DNA of 64,000 nt from Nonomuraea maritima (GTDB taxonomy: Bacteria; Actinomycetota; Actinomycetes; Streptosporangiales; Streptosporangiaceae). The notes under the pieces are model-generated. The model had not been told where the DNA came from, did not search any database, and saw only the letters and a program-made list of their open reading frames with translations. Below are positions 40,460-48,939 of this stretch, one piece after another. Position numbers and translations under genes: made by a program. The stretch lies in the NCBI RefSeq assembly GCF_900100395.1, contig NZ_FNFB01000012.1, forward strand, positions 124,001 to 188,000, read 5' to 3'. Each line of letters opens with the position of its first letter. Position 1 is the stretch's first letter.

Positions 40460-42919
40460 CTACAGGCGCGGGTCGACCGGCTCCGACTCCAGCGCCAGCA
40501 CCGCGAACACCGGTTCGTGCACCCGCCGCCCCGACTCGCCGTCGGCCAGCCGCGCCAGCGCCTCCAGCCCGAGCCGGTACTCGCGCAGCGCCAGAGAGCG
40601 CTTCTTGCCGAGGAAACGGCGCCGCAGCACGTCGAGGGCGTCGGTGTAGTCGGGGCCGTAGATGATGCGCAGGTACTCGCGTCCGCGGACCTTGACGCCC
40701 GGCTGCACCCGGCCGGGCACGTACGCGGCGGGCTTGACCACCATGCCCTCGCCGCCCTCGGCCGTCAGCGCCTCCCACCACACAATCGCCGCCTCGCGTG
40801 ACGCGGCCGAGCCGAGCGTGACGGTGACGTGCCGGGTCCGCGTGATCAGCGGGGAGTCGAGCAGCGCCAGGGTGGACAGGTGCCAGGCGTGCGGCTCCAG
40901 CGCCGTGGCCCGCCCCTCGCAGGCGAGGATCTGGAACGGCGCCACCCGGACGCCGTCGAGACCGTCGACCGGCCAGCAGTAACGGGCGTAGGCGTCGCGG
41001 AAGAGCCCGGCGTTGTGCGACCGGTGATGGGTGCGGTCGAGCAGCGGGCCGACGTCGAGCCCACGTCCGGCCGCCGCCTCCAGCGCCGCGACCGCCTCAG
41101 GCAGGGCCGCCCGCGCCGCCGCGCCGACGGACGCGTACTGCGTACGGATCAGCTCGCCCGCTTTGGCCGACCAGGGCAGCAGCTCGCAGTCGAGCGCCAC
41201 CCAGTCGGAGCCCAGCTCGGCCCACAGCGGCTCGCACGCCTCGCGCAGCCGGTCGACCAGCGGCGCCGTGTCGTCGAAGAACGGCCTGCCGGTACGGGTG
41301 TAGACGGCGCCCGACGAGCCGTCGCTCACGCCGAACCGCTCGCGCGCCACCTCCGGCGTCCTGGCCAGCACGGCGATCGCCCGCGAGCCCATGTGCTTCT
41401 CCTCGCACACGACCTCGTCCACCCCGGCCGCGGCGAACTCCTCGAACGCCTCGTGCGGGTGCTCCAGGTAACCGTCGAGCAGGGACGACTCCGGCGGCGC
41501 CATCGTCGGCGGCAGGTACAGCAGCCAGCGCGGGTCGACCGCGAACCGGCTCATGACCTCCAGCGCGGCGGCGGCGTTCTCCTCGTCGACCTTGACCGGG
41601 CCGCCGAACCTCGTCTCCACGTACCGGGTGCCGATGACGTCTGTCACGGTGAGCAGGGCGGGGTCGTGCCCGCCCGCGCCGAGCGGCCGGGACGGCTCGT
41701 ACCAGACCTTCTCGGCCGGGACGTGGACGAGCTGCCGCTCCGGATAGCGCAACGCGGTCAGCCGGCCGCCGAACACCGCGCCGGTGTCGAGACAGATGGT
41801 GTTGTTGACCCATTCCGGGCGGATCGTCGGGGTGTGGCCGTAGACGACCATGGCCTTGCCGCGGTACTCCTCGGCCCACGGGTAGCGGACCGGCAGGCCG
41901 TACTCGTCGGTCTCGCCGGTGGTGTCGCCGTACAGGGCGAACGCTCGGGCGCGGCCCGAGGAGCGGCCGTGGTAGCTCTCCTTCAGCCCGGCGTGCGCGA
42001 CGACCAGCCGGCCGCCGTCGAGGCGGTAGTGGCCGCGCAGGCCCGCGAGGAACGCCTGGACCCGCTCGGTGAACTCGGGCGGCTCGGCGGCGAGCTGGTC
42101 GAGCGACTCGCGCAGGCCGTGCGCGACCGTGACCTTGCGGCCCTTGAGGGCGCGCAGCAGCTTGTCCTCGTGGTTGCCGGACACGCAGATCGCGGTGCCG
42201 GCCTCGACCATGTCCATGACCAGGCGCAGCACGCCCGGCGTGTCGGGGCCGCGGTCGACCAGGTCGCCGACGAAGACCGCGGTGCGGCCCTCGGGGTGCC
42301 GCACCCCTTGCCAGCCCAGCTCGGCCAGCAGCGTCTCCAGCTCCGACCGGCAGCCGTGCACGTCGCCGACGATGTCGAACGGTCCGGTCAGGTGGGTCAG
42401 GTCGGACCACGCCTTCTCGTACGTGATCCGCGCGGCCTCGATCTCCTCGACCCCGCGCAGGACGTGCACCCGCCGGAACCCGTCGCCGGACAGGCGGGAC
42501 AGGAACCGGCGCAGGTCTCTGTGCTGGCGGGCCACGACGCCCGCGCCGAAGTCGCGGTCGGGCCGGCCGGCGTTGCGCTCGACCGCGACCTCGCGCGGCA
42601 CGTCCAGCACGATTGCCTCGGCAGGGACGTCGTGCCGTCTGGCCAGCTCGATCAGCCCGCGGCGGGCGGCGGACTGGACGTTGGTCGCGTCGACCACCGT
42701 GAACAGGCCCCTCGCCAGGCGCACGCCGACGATGTGGTGCAGCAGGTCGAACGCCGCAGGGGTGGCCGACTGGTCGTTCTCGTCGTCGGACACCAGACCG
42801 CGGCAGAAGTCGGACGAGATGACCTGCGTGGGCCGGAAGTGCCGGCCGGCGAACGTCGACTTGCCGCTGCCCGAGACGCCCACGAGGAGCACCAGCGAGA
42901 GCTCAGGAAGCGTGATCAC
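40460..42919 (-). CDS. pnkp: Polynucleotide kinase-phosphatase (bacterial RNA-repair Pnkp)
   Basis: 819 aa with three modules. The N-terminal kinase has P-loop GVSGSGKST (Lys20, Ser21) and phosphorylates 5'-OH ends. The central metallophosphoesterase has GDVHGC (Asp186, His188), VGDLVDRGPD, SGNHEDKLL and YGHTPT, and removes 2',3'-cyclic or 3'-phosphate. The C-terminal ligase-type nucleotidyltransferase has the AMP-accepting Lys508 in EEKHMG, then EGMVVKP. This is the standard Pnkp layout; with Hen1 it repairs and marks cut RNAs such as tRNAs. Its start overlaps the end of hen1 by 17 nt, so the two are coupled. Confidence 0.95.
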   Translation of the reverse strand: MITLPELSLVLLVGVSGSGKSTFAGRHFRPTQVISSDFCRGLVSDDENDQSATPAAFDLLHHIVGVRLARGLFTVVDATNVQSAARRGLIELARRHDVPAEAIVLDVPREVAVERNAGRPDRDFGAGVVARQHRDLRRFLSRLSGDGFRRVHVLRGVEEIEAARITYEKAWSDLTHLTGPFDIVGDVHGCRSELETLLAELGWQGVRHPEGRTAVFVGDLVDRGPDTPGVLRLVMDMVEAGTAICVSGNHEDKLLRALKGRKVTVAHGLRESLDQLAAEPPEFTERVQAFLAGLRGHYRLDGGRLVVAHAGLKESYHGRSSGRARAFALYGDTTGETDEYGLPVRYPWAEEYRGKAMVVYGHTPTIRPEWVNNTICLDTGAVFGGRLTALRYPERQLVHVPAEKVWYEPSRPLGAGGHDPALLTVTDVIGTRYVETRFGGPVKVDEENAAAALEVMSRFAVDPRWLLYLPPTMAPPESSLLDGYLEHPHEAFEEFAAAGVDEVVCEEKHMGSRAIAVLARTPEVARERFGVSDGSSGAVYTRTGRPFFDDTAPLVDRLREACEPLWAELGSDWVALDCELLPWSAKAGELIRTQYASVGAAARAALPEAVAALEAAAGRGLDVGPLLDRTHHRSHNAGLFRDAYARYCWPVDGLDGVRVAPFQILACEGRATALEPHAWHLSTLALLDSPLITRTRHVTVTLGSAASREAAIVWWEALTAEGGEGMVVKPAAYVPGRVQPGVKVRGREYLRIIYGPDYTDALDVLRRRFLGKKRSLALREYRLGLEALARLADGESGRRVHEPVFAVLALESEPVDPRL

Positions 42920-44507
42920 GGGTGAACACTCCCATCTGGGTCGGCGGCCCCACCTCGGGGTCGTCGTCGCCGATCGGCTCGAAGGAGACCCGGTAGCCGA
43001 AGCGGTCGGCGACGGCGGTGGCCCAGGCGGCGAACTCCGCGCGGGTCCACTCGAAGCGGTGGTCGCGGTGGCGCATCCCGGTGAGGAACGGGTAGCGGAC
43101 GTTGTACTCGGCGTTCGGGGTGGTCACCAGCACGTGGCGGGGAGCGGCGGCGCCGAACACGACGCGTTCGAGGGTGTCGAGGCGCGGCGGGTCGACGTGC
43201 TCGATCACCTCCATGAGCACGGCGGCGTCGTAGCCCGACAGCCGCCGGTCGGCGTAGGTGAGCGCGCCCTGGAACAGGGTGAGCCTGGCCCGCCGCGACT
43301 CGGACATGTGGTCGAGGCGCAGCTTGCGGGCGGCTGCGGCGAGGGCCATGGGGGAGACGTCCATGCCGGCGACGCGGGTGAGCCGCGGGCGGCCGAGCAG
43401 CTCGCCGAGCAGCTCGCCCCGCCCGCACCCGAGGTCGATCACGCTCGTCGCCCCGAGCGCCTCCAACCTGTCCAGCACCGCCACCCGCCGCCGCCCGCTC
43501 AACCCGCCGCCTCCACCGGGCACGGCCTCGTCGGTCGCGTGGGAAAGCGCGGGGTCGGGCGCGGCTACGTCGGCCGGGTGGGGGAGCGCGGTGTCGGGGA
43601 CGGTGCCGTCCGTTGTGAGGGGACGCGCGGTGTTGGGTGCAGCCGCGTCGGTCGCAAAGGGCGGCGCGGTGTTGGGTGCGTCCTCGTCCGTTGTGCAGGG
43701 GAGCGCGGTGGCAGGGGTGTCTTCGGGGATCGCGGGGTGGAGGCGGTCCTCGAGTTCGTCGCCGAGCTCCGCCAGCCGGGCCAGGGCGGTGCGCTCCAGG
43801 GTGCGCCGTCGTCCCAGGTAGCGGCGGGTGATCAGGCCGCGGGCCGGGTGGTCGCGCAGCCAGCCGCCTCCCGCGCGTACGAGCTTGTCGACCTCGTCGG
43901 GCGCGATCCAGTAGTGCTTGGCGTCGTCGAGGACCGGCAGCAGCACGTACAGGTGGTTGAGCGCGTCGGCGACGCGCACGGAGCCGCGCAGGGTGAGCGT
44001 GACGTAGCGCGACTCGCCCCACTCGGGGAAGCGCTCGTCGAGCGGCACCGGGTGCGCGTCCACCGTCCAGCCGAGTGGCTCGAACAGCCGGTGCGCGAGC
44101 TCCGGGCCGCCCCTGCAGGGCAGCGCCGGCAGCCGCACCTCCAGCGGCAGCGGCGTGCGCGCCAGGTCGGGACGGGCATTGCAGCGGCCCGACCTGGCGG
44201 TGCGGAACACATCACCCAGCGCCACCGCCAGCAGGGAGGACGCCGCGTACGGGCGGTCGTTGACGTACTGCGACAGGCTGAAGTCGGGCGAACCCTTGCC
44301 GCGTGACCTGGCCAGCGTGATCGGGTCGACCTCCAGCAGGAGCGCCGCCGTGCAGCGCTCGGCGCCCGCCTCCGGGTAGAACACCGTCGCGGTGCCGAAC
44401 GACCGGCTGAACTCCTGTACGCGCTCAGGGTGCTTGTGCAGGAGGAAGCCCAGGTCGGTGGCGGGCCCCGCACCGGTGGGCGCCGTCATGGAGATCATCA
44501 GCAGCAC
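42903..44507 (-). CDS. hen1: 3'-terminal RNA ribose 2'-O-methyltransferase Hen1
   Basis: 534 aa from GTG 44507, giving the usual MLLxI start. The N-terminal domain (DLGFLLHKHPERVQ, residues ~1-260) is the part that bridges to and activates Pnkp ligase. The C-terminal SAM methyltransferase has VIDLGCGRGELLGELL, the metal-binding EVIEHVDPPRLDTLE and TTPNAEYNVRY, and RHRDHRFEWTR. It methylates the 2'-OH at the break before ligation, so the repaired RNA resists recutting. Between the domains (~264-328) is an unusual five-unit 13-aa repeat. It is the first gene of the pair. Confidence 0.94.
   Translation of the reverse strand: MLLMISMTAPTGAGPATDLGFLLHKHPERVQEFSRSFGTATVFYPEAGAERCTAALLLEVDPITLARSRGKGSPDFSLSQYVNDRPYAASSLLAVALGDVFRTARSGRCNARPDLARTPLPLEVRLPALPCRGGPELAHRLFEPLGWTVDAHPVPLDERFPEWGESRYVTLTLRGSVRVADALNHLYVLLPVLDDAKHYWIAPDEVDKLVRAGGGWLRDHPARGLITRRYLGRRRTLERTALARLAELGDELEDRLHPAIPEDTPATALPCTTDEDAPNTAPPFATDAAAPNTARPLTTDGTVPDTALPHPADVAAPDPALSHATDEAVPGGGGGLSGRRRVAVLDRLEALGATSVIDLGCGRGELLGELLGRPRLTRVAGMDVSPMALAAAARKLRLDHMSESRRARLTLFQGALTYADRRLSGYDAAVLMEVIEHVDPPRLDTLERVVFGAAAPRHVLVTTPNAEYNVRYPFLTGMRHRDHRFEWTRAEFAAWATAVADRFGYRVSFEPIGDDDPEVGPPTQMGVFTRDHAS
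43524..43718 (-). repeat. 39-nt tandem repeat encoding the Hen1 interdomain linker
   Basis: Five degenerate in-frame units with boundaries near 43562, 43601, 43640 and 43679 encode 13-residue blocks of the type xxAPNTAxPxxTD. Examples are EDAPNTAPPFATD and AAAPNTARPLTTD. Ala, Pro, Thr and Asp dominate, so the linker is likely extended and flexible. Confidence 0.8.
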
Positions 44508-44621
44508 GCGGCCAGTCTGCCCTGGCGGCCCCAGCCATCGCCAATGATTTGTCGCCTTTGCACTGACATCCGGTCGAGCCCAGGCCCGGAAGCCGCCCGC
44601 CCGCAAACCTCGCGCCCAGGG

Positions 44622-44650
44622 CCCCGCGCCTGCGGATCGCGGGCGCGGGG
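44622..44650 (-). terminator. Hairpin terminator after the LLM oxidoreductase gene
   Basis: Arms CCCCGCGCC (44622-44630) and GGCGCGGGG (44642-44650) pair over 9 bp with an 11-nt loop. It lies just past the minus-strand stop at 44663 and upstream of hen1, separating the two units. Confidence 0.6.
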
Positions 44651-44662
44651 TGGGCAGGTGGG

Positions 44663-45577
44663 TCAGACGTGCGGGAGGATCTCCGCGGCGATCAGTTCCA
44701 GGTGGTCGAGGTCGCTCAGGTCGAGCACCTGGAGGTAGGCGCGCTCGGCGCCGATCTCCCCGTACGCGCCGATCTTCTCGATCACCTCGGCCGGCGTGCC
44801 GCACAGGCCCCGCGCGCGCAGCTCGTCGGCGCTCTGGCCGATCGCGGCCGCGCGCCGCTGGAACTCGGCCTCGTCGGCCCCGACCACGGTCACCTGTGCG
44901 AAGGAGTACGTGAGGTCGCGCCCGGTCTCCTCGGACGCCCGGCGCACCCGGCCGAACGCCTCGGCGGTCTCGTCCGGCGAGTGGAACGGCACGTTGTACT
45001 CGTCCGCGTACGTGGCCGCCAGCCGGGGCGTGCGCTTCGCCCCGGCGCCGCCGATGATCACCGGCGGACGGGGACGCTGCACGGGCTTGGGCAGGGCCGG
45101 TGAATCGGCGAGGCGGTAGTAGCTGCCCTCGAAGGAGTAGTCCTTCTCGGCGGTCCACAGCCCGGTGATGATCTCCAGCTGCTCCTCGAACCGGCCGAAC
45201 CGTTCGCCGAGCGGAGGGAACGGGATGCCGTACGAGGTGTGCTCCAGGTCGAACCAGCCGGTGCCGAGGCCCAGCTCGATCCGGCCGCCGCTCATCTGGT
45301 CGACCTGCGCGACGCTGATCGCCAGCGGCCCGGGGAGCCGGAACGTGGCGGCCGACACCAGCGTGCCGAGCCTGATGCCGGAGGTCTCCCTGGCGAGGCC
45401 GGCGAGGGTGATCCAGGCGTCGGTCGGGCCGGGGCCAGGGTCGCCGTCACCCATGCGCTGGTAATGGTCGGACCGGAAGAACGCGTCGAAACCCAGCCGC
45501 TCGGTGGCCTGGGCAAAGGTAAGCAGGTCGTCGTATGTGGCGCCCTGTTGGGGTTCGGTGAAGATCCGCAGCTTCAT
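44663..45577 (-). CDS. LLM-class (luciferase-like) F420-dependent oxidoreductase
   Basis: 304 aa. A TIM-barrel flavin/F420 enzyme: ATERLGFDAFFRSDHY at the start, LGTLVSAATFRLPGPLA, DQMSGGRIELGLGTGW, PPVIIGGAGAKRTPRLAATYADEYN, and a C-terminal LCGTPAEVIEKIGAYGEIG. In actinobacteria most proteins of this type (TIGR03560-like) use F420. The substrate is unknown. The gene stands alone upstream of hen1 on the same strand, and a hairpin separates them, so it is probably not part of the RNA-repair unit. Confidence 0.88.
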   Translation of the reverse strand: MKLRIFTEPQQGATYDDLLTFAQATERLGFDAFFRSDHYQRMGDGDPGPGPTDAWITLAGLARETSGIRLGTLVSAATFRLPGPLAISVAQVDQMSGGRIELGLGTGWFDLEHTSYGIPFPPLGERFGRFEEQLEIITGLWTAEKDYSFEGSYYRLADSPALPKPVQRPRPPVIIGGAGAKRTPRLAATYADEYNVPFHSPDETAEAFGRVRRASEETGRDLTYSFAQVTVVGADEAEFQRRAAAIGQSADELRARGLCGTPAEVIEKIGAYGEIGAERAYLQVLDLSDLDHLELIAAEILPHV

Positions 45578-45696
45578 GCCCTAATTATCCGCCCCCGCCG
45601 AACGCGAACCGGAAAAGCCCCCCGCCGCGTCGCCGGGCTTGCTAACGTTCAGGCGCCGGTGCCTTACCGTAGCCGAACGACTACTTGGGGTGTCTC

Positions 45697-46680
45697 ATGC
45701 CTCGGCACAAGAGGGAGCCCGGCATGCTCCCACGTCCGCTCGCCGTTCTCGCCGCGTTCTCGCTGGCTGTCGGCACCGCGGTGGCGGTGCGCCTGCTTCC
45801 CGCGGACGCGGCCAGGCCCGTCGCGGTGGCGACCCGTCCGGCCGTCTCGCCGTCCCCGCCCGTCGTGCCGCCGCCGGCGCCGCCGCCCGCGTTCGTGCGG
45901 TTCGTCGACCTCGCCCGCGACCCCGGTTTCGACCTGTCCGGCGACGCGCGCCGCACGGGCACGCGCCACTACGCGCTGGGCCACCTCGTCGCGGGCGGCG
46001 ACGGCTGCGCGCCCAGGTGGGCCGGCGGCGACCGGGGCGCCGACCCGGTCAGCGGCCGGGTCGGGCGGCTGCGTGCGCTCGGCGGCGTCGCGGTGCCGGT
46101 CTTCGGCGGTCCCGACGGGCAGGAACTTGCCGCAGCCTGCGCGCGGCCGTCCGCTCTCGCCGCCGCCTACCTCCGGGCGATCGGCGCGCTCGAGGCAGGC
46201 GCCGTGGAGTTCGAGCTCCGCGACGGCGCCGATCGCGCCGTCGCGCTCCGGCGGGCGCGCGTCCTGCGCGCCCTGCAGCACGAGCGTCCGCTGCGGGTGG
46301 TGTTCACGCTGCCGCTGCGGACCGACGGTCTCGACCCGGCACACGTCTCGGCGCTGCGGCTCACCCGGCGCACGGGCGCCGAGGTCACCACCGTCAACCT
46401 CCTGGCGCCGGTCGAGCCGCGTACGGCGCGCGAGGGCCGCCTGCGCAGGATGGCCGTGGCCATCCGCGCCGCCCGCGACCAGATCGCCGAGGCCCAGGGC
46501 CTCGCCGACCCGGAGGACGCGTGGTCGCGCATCGCCCTGACGCCGGTGGTGGCCGCCGCGGGCGACCTGAGCCGGGCCGACGCCCGTACGCTGCGGTCGT
46601 ACGCCGACCGTCACGGTCTGGCCTGGCTCTCACTGCGCGGCACCACCAGCGCGGCCGTCTTGTCCGATCTAAGGGATTAA
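45697..46680 (+). CDS. Secreted GH18-like protein lacking the catalytic DxDxE
   Basis: 327 aa from ATG 45697. A signal peptide (PLAVLAAFSLAVGTAVAV) is followed by a Pro-rich linker and a barrel domain whose order resembles actinobacterial GH18 proteins: FVDLARDPGFDLS, YALGHLVAGGDGCAPRWAGG, GRVGRLRALGGVAVPVFGG and AAAYLRAIGALEAGAVEFELR. In active chitinases the last strand carries DxDxE; here the corresponding residues read E171, E173 and R175, so catalysis looks lost. It may bind glycans instead. The fold call is from pattern similarity only. Confidence 0.6.
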   Translation: MPRHKREPGMLPRPLAVLAAFSLAVGTAVAVRLLPADAARPVAVATRPAVSPSPPVVPPPAPPPAFVRFVDLARDPGFDLSGDARRTGTRHYALGHLVAGGDGCAPRWAGGDRGADPVSGRVGRLRALGGVAVPVFGGPDGQELAAACARPSALAAAYLRAIGALEAGAVEFELRDGADRAVALRRARVLRALQHERPLRVVFTLPLRTDGLDPAHVSALRLTRRTGAEVTTVNLLAPVEPRTAREGRLRRMAVAIRAARDQIAEAQGLADPEDAWSRIALTPVVAAAGDLSRADARTLRSYADRHGLAWLSLRGTTSAAVLSDLRD

Positions 46681-46713
46681 TCCCTGCTGAAGGTAGGATT
46701 CCGGCGGGAATCC
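46672..46713. promoter_or_regulatory. Two palindromes ahead of the kinase operon
   Basis: AGGGATTAATCCCT (46672-46685) is a perfect 14-bp palindrome overlapping the stop codon of the GH18-like gene. GGATTCC-GGCG-GGAATCC (46696-46713) is a second perfect inverted repeat 20 nt before the kinase start. Both share GGATT/AATCC halves. They could be binding sites for the operon's own response regulator, or the second could act as a terminator. Confidence 0.5.
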
Positions 46714-46732
46714 GATCTGCGGGGAGTACGTG

Positions 46733-47851
46733 ATGGCGGCGCGTCCGGACACGGCGCGAAAAGTCCTGCTCTACTGGATGGACGGACTGATCGCGTTCTT
46801 AGCGCTGCTGTACCTCACCCTCACCTATCTCTATTGGCGGCACGGCGTGATCCCGCTGCCGCAGTTCGCCGCCGCCGTCGCCTTCCAGCTCGGGTTCTAC
46901 GCGCTCTTCCCCTTCCTCCTGCGCGAGACCTACGACCGCCCCCGCCCGCCCTCGCCGAAACTGCTGGCCGCCGGCGCCTGCGTGCTGGGCGCGCTCGCGC
47001 TGCTGCCGCACAGGGAGCTGGACGGCACGCCCACGTGGATGGAGGTCGGCGTACTGTGGCTGTCGGCCGCCGCCCTCTACCTTTCGGCCCGCGCGACCGC
47101 GGTGCTCGGTGTCGCGCTGATCGGCCTGGTCACCGGCTGGGTGTCGTTCCTCACGGGCCGCTTCTGGGCCGGTGTGCTGCTCACCGAGACCCTCAGCGCG
47201 GCCGGTCTGATCTTCGCCATGCTGTCGTGGCGCTGGCTCTACCGGACGATCAGGGACGCCCATGACGGCAAGGAGGCCAAGGCCCGGCTCGCCGTGGCAG
47301 AGGAACGGTTGCGTTTCGCCCGTGACCTGCACGACCTGCTCGGCCACAGCCTCTCGGTGATCAGTCTGAAGAGCGAGCTGGCCGCCAAACTGTCCACGAA
47401 GGACGCCGCGCGGGCGGAGGCGGAGATGGCCCAGGTGCGCCACCTGTCCGCGGCGGCGCTGAGCGAGGTGCAGGTCGCCGTCGACGGCTACCGGACGCTC
47501 GACCTGGACGACGAGCTGGCCGGGGTGCGGGCCGCGCTGGAGGCCGCGGGCACCCGCTGCGTCGTGGAGATCCGGGCCGACGAACTGTCACCGGCCGCGC
47601 GGACGCTGCTGGCGTGGGCCGTCCGCGAAGGGGCCACGAACGTGCTCAAGCACAGCACGGCCACGCGCTGCGCGATCACCATCGACGGCGGGGTGCTGGA
47701 GATGCGCAACGACGGCGTACGCGAGTCAGGCTCCGGCCCCGGCAACGGCCTGCGCGGCCTGTCGGAGCGGCTCGTCACGGCCGGCGGGTCGTTCTCCGCC
47801 GGCGCGACGAACACGGGTGAGTTCCTGTTGCGAGCGGCGGTGCCCGCGTGA
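46733..47851 (+). CDS. NarL-type (HisKA_3) membrane histidine kinase, catalytically complete
   Basis: 372 aa from ATG 46733 (GGGGAG upstream; GTG 46730 also possible). About five to six membrane helices occupy residues 12-160. The HisKA_3 dimerisation helix follows with the phospho-acceptor in FARDLHDLLGHSL (His200), then an ATPase domain with REGATNVLKHS as the N-box and NGLRGLSERL as the glycine-rich end. This is the DesK-like layout. First gene of a three-gene coupled operon with a near-identical second kinase and a NarL-type regulator. Signal unknown; a membrane-state signal is plausible from the sensor type. Confidence 0.92.
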   Translation: MAARPDTARKVLLYWMDGLIAFLALLYLTLTYLYWRHGVIPLPQFAAAVAFQLGFYALFPFLLRETYDRPRPPSPKLLAAGACVLGALALLPHRELDGTPTWMEVGVLWLSAAALYLSARATAVLGVALIGLVTGWVSFLTGRFWAGVLLTETLSAAGLIFAMLSWRWLYRTIRDAHDGKEAKARLAVAEERLRFARDLHDLLGHSLSVISLKSELAAKLSTKDAARAEAEMAQVRHLSAAALSEVQVAVDGYRTLDLDDELAGVRAALEAAGTRCVVEIRADELSPAARTLLAWAVREGATNVLKHSTATRCAITIDGGVLEMRNDGVRESGSGPGNGLRGLSERLVTAGGSFSAGATNTGEFLLRAAVPA

Positions 47852-48939
47852 TCAGGAAGGCGTCGAAGCTCGACAAGGTCCGCTGGATGATCGTCTATTC
47901 GACGGACCTCATCGTCGTGCTGTCCGCCGTCGGCTACTACGACCTGTACATCCGTCTTGAGGCGGGGTTGCCGTGGCCGTTCGCCGCCGCCGGTGCCGTG
48001 CTCCTGCTGGTCGGGCAGGTGCTCATGACGCGGCCTTTCCGGGTGGCCATGCGGGAAGGGCCGCGGCCCACGGGCGTCCTCGTGGCGAGCGGGGTCATCG
48101 CCCTGCTCCTGACCGTCTTCCCGATGCTGTGGGTCTACCCCCCGTGGCTCGCCGCGCTGGCGCCGTTCGTTCGCAGGCGCACGCTCGTCGCGCTGTCGCT
48201 CGCGTCGATCGCGGTGGTCACCCTGTACATCGCGCTGGTGCAGGGGCTGGCCGTCGAGGTCCTCATGGTGCAGAGCCTGCTGACCGTGGTGAGCGTCGTC
48301 GGCGTGCTGGCGAACCTGTGGCTGTGGCGGGCGGCCAAGGCCGCGCACGAGGGCCAGGACGCCCTGGCCCGGCTGGCGGTCTCGGAGGAGCGGCTGCGCT
48401 TCGCCCGCGACCTGAACGACCTGCTCGGCCAGAGCCTCACCGACGTCGCCGCCCGTACGGCGAAGGCGCAGGAGGTGCTGCGCGCCGACCGGGAGGCCGC
48501 CGCCGCCGAGATGTTCGAGGTACGTGACCTGGCCAGGACGTCGCTGCGCGAGGTCCGCGCCACCGTGCAGAACTACCGGGCGATCGATCTGGACGAGGTG
48601 CTCGCCAGCGTGCGGGCCGTGCTGGAGGCGGCCGACGTCCGCTGCGAGGTGCGGGCGGAGACCGGCCCGCTGCTGCCGGAGGCCAGGACGCTGCTCGCCA
48701 CCGTCGTCCGCGAGGGCGCGACCAACGTACTGAAGCACAGCAAGGCCGAACGCTGCACGATCTCGATCGAGAATGGGGTTCTGGAGATGTCCAACGACGG
48801 TGTGAGGGGGCCGGTGGGCGAGCACGCGGCGAACGGCCTGGCGGGCCTGACCCAGCGGCTGCACGCGGCGGGCGGCACCTTGGAGGCGGGTCCGGTCCCC
48901 GAGGGCCGGTACGTGCTGCGGGCGGCGGTGCCGGCATGA
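47848..48939 (+). CDS. Paralogous pseudo-histidine kinase (acceptor His replaced by Asn)
   Basis: 363 aa, same helix pattern and length as the preceding kinase, and clearly its paralogue (RLRFARDL, REGATNVLKHS, LRAAVPA at the end are shared). The acceptor region, however, reads FARDLNDLLGQSL: Asn190 replaces the phosphorylated His, and Gln195 replaces the second conserved His. The ATP-binding N-box and the NGLAGLTQRL block are intact, so it could bind ATP but not autophosphorylate. It may pair with the active kinase and tune it (inference). The GTG start overlaps the first kinase stop by four bases. Confidence 0.9.
   Translation: MIRKASKLDKVRWMIVYSTDLIVVLSAVGYYDLYIRLEAGLPWPFAAAGAVLLLVGQVLMTRPFRVAMREGPRPTGVLVASGVIALLLTVFPMLWVYPPWLAALAPFVRRRTLVALSLASIAVVTLYIALVQGLAVEVLMVQSLLTVVSVVGVLANLWLWRAAKAAHEGQDALARLAVSEERLRFARDLNDLLGQSLTDVAARTAKAQEVLRADREAAAAEMFEVRDLARTSLREVRATVQNYRAIDLDEVLASVRAVLEAADVRCEVRAETGPLLPEARTLLATVVREGATNVLKHSKAERCTISIENGVLEMSNDGVRGPVGEHAANGLAGLTQRLHAAGGTLEAGPVPEGRYVLRAAVPA

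Noticed and set aside
44508..45158. N-terminal extension of the hen1 reading frame
   Set aside because: It runs antisense-frame-like through the LLM oxidoreductase gene; the GTG at 44507 gives the normal Hen1 N-terminus.
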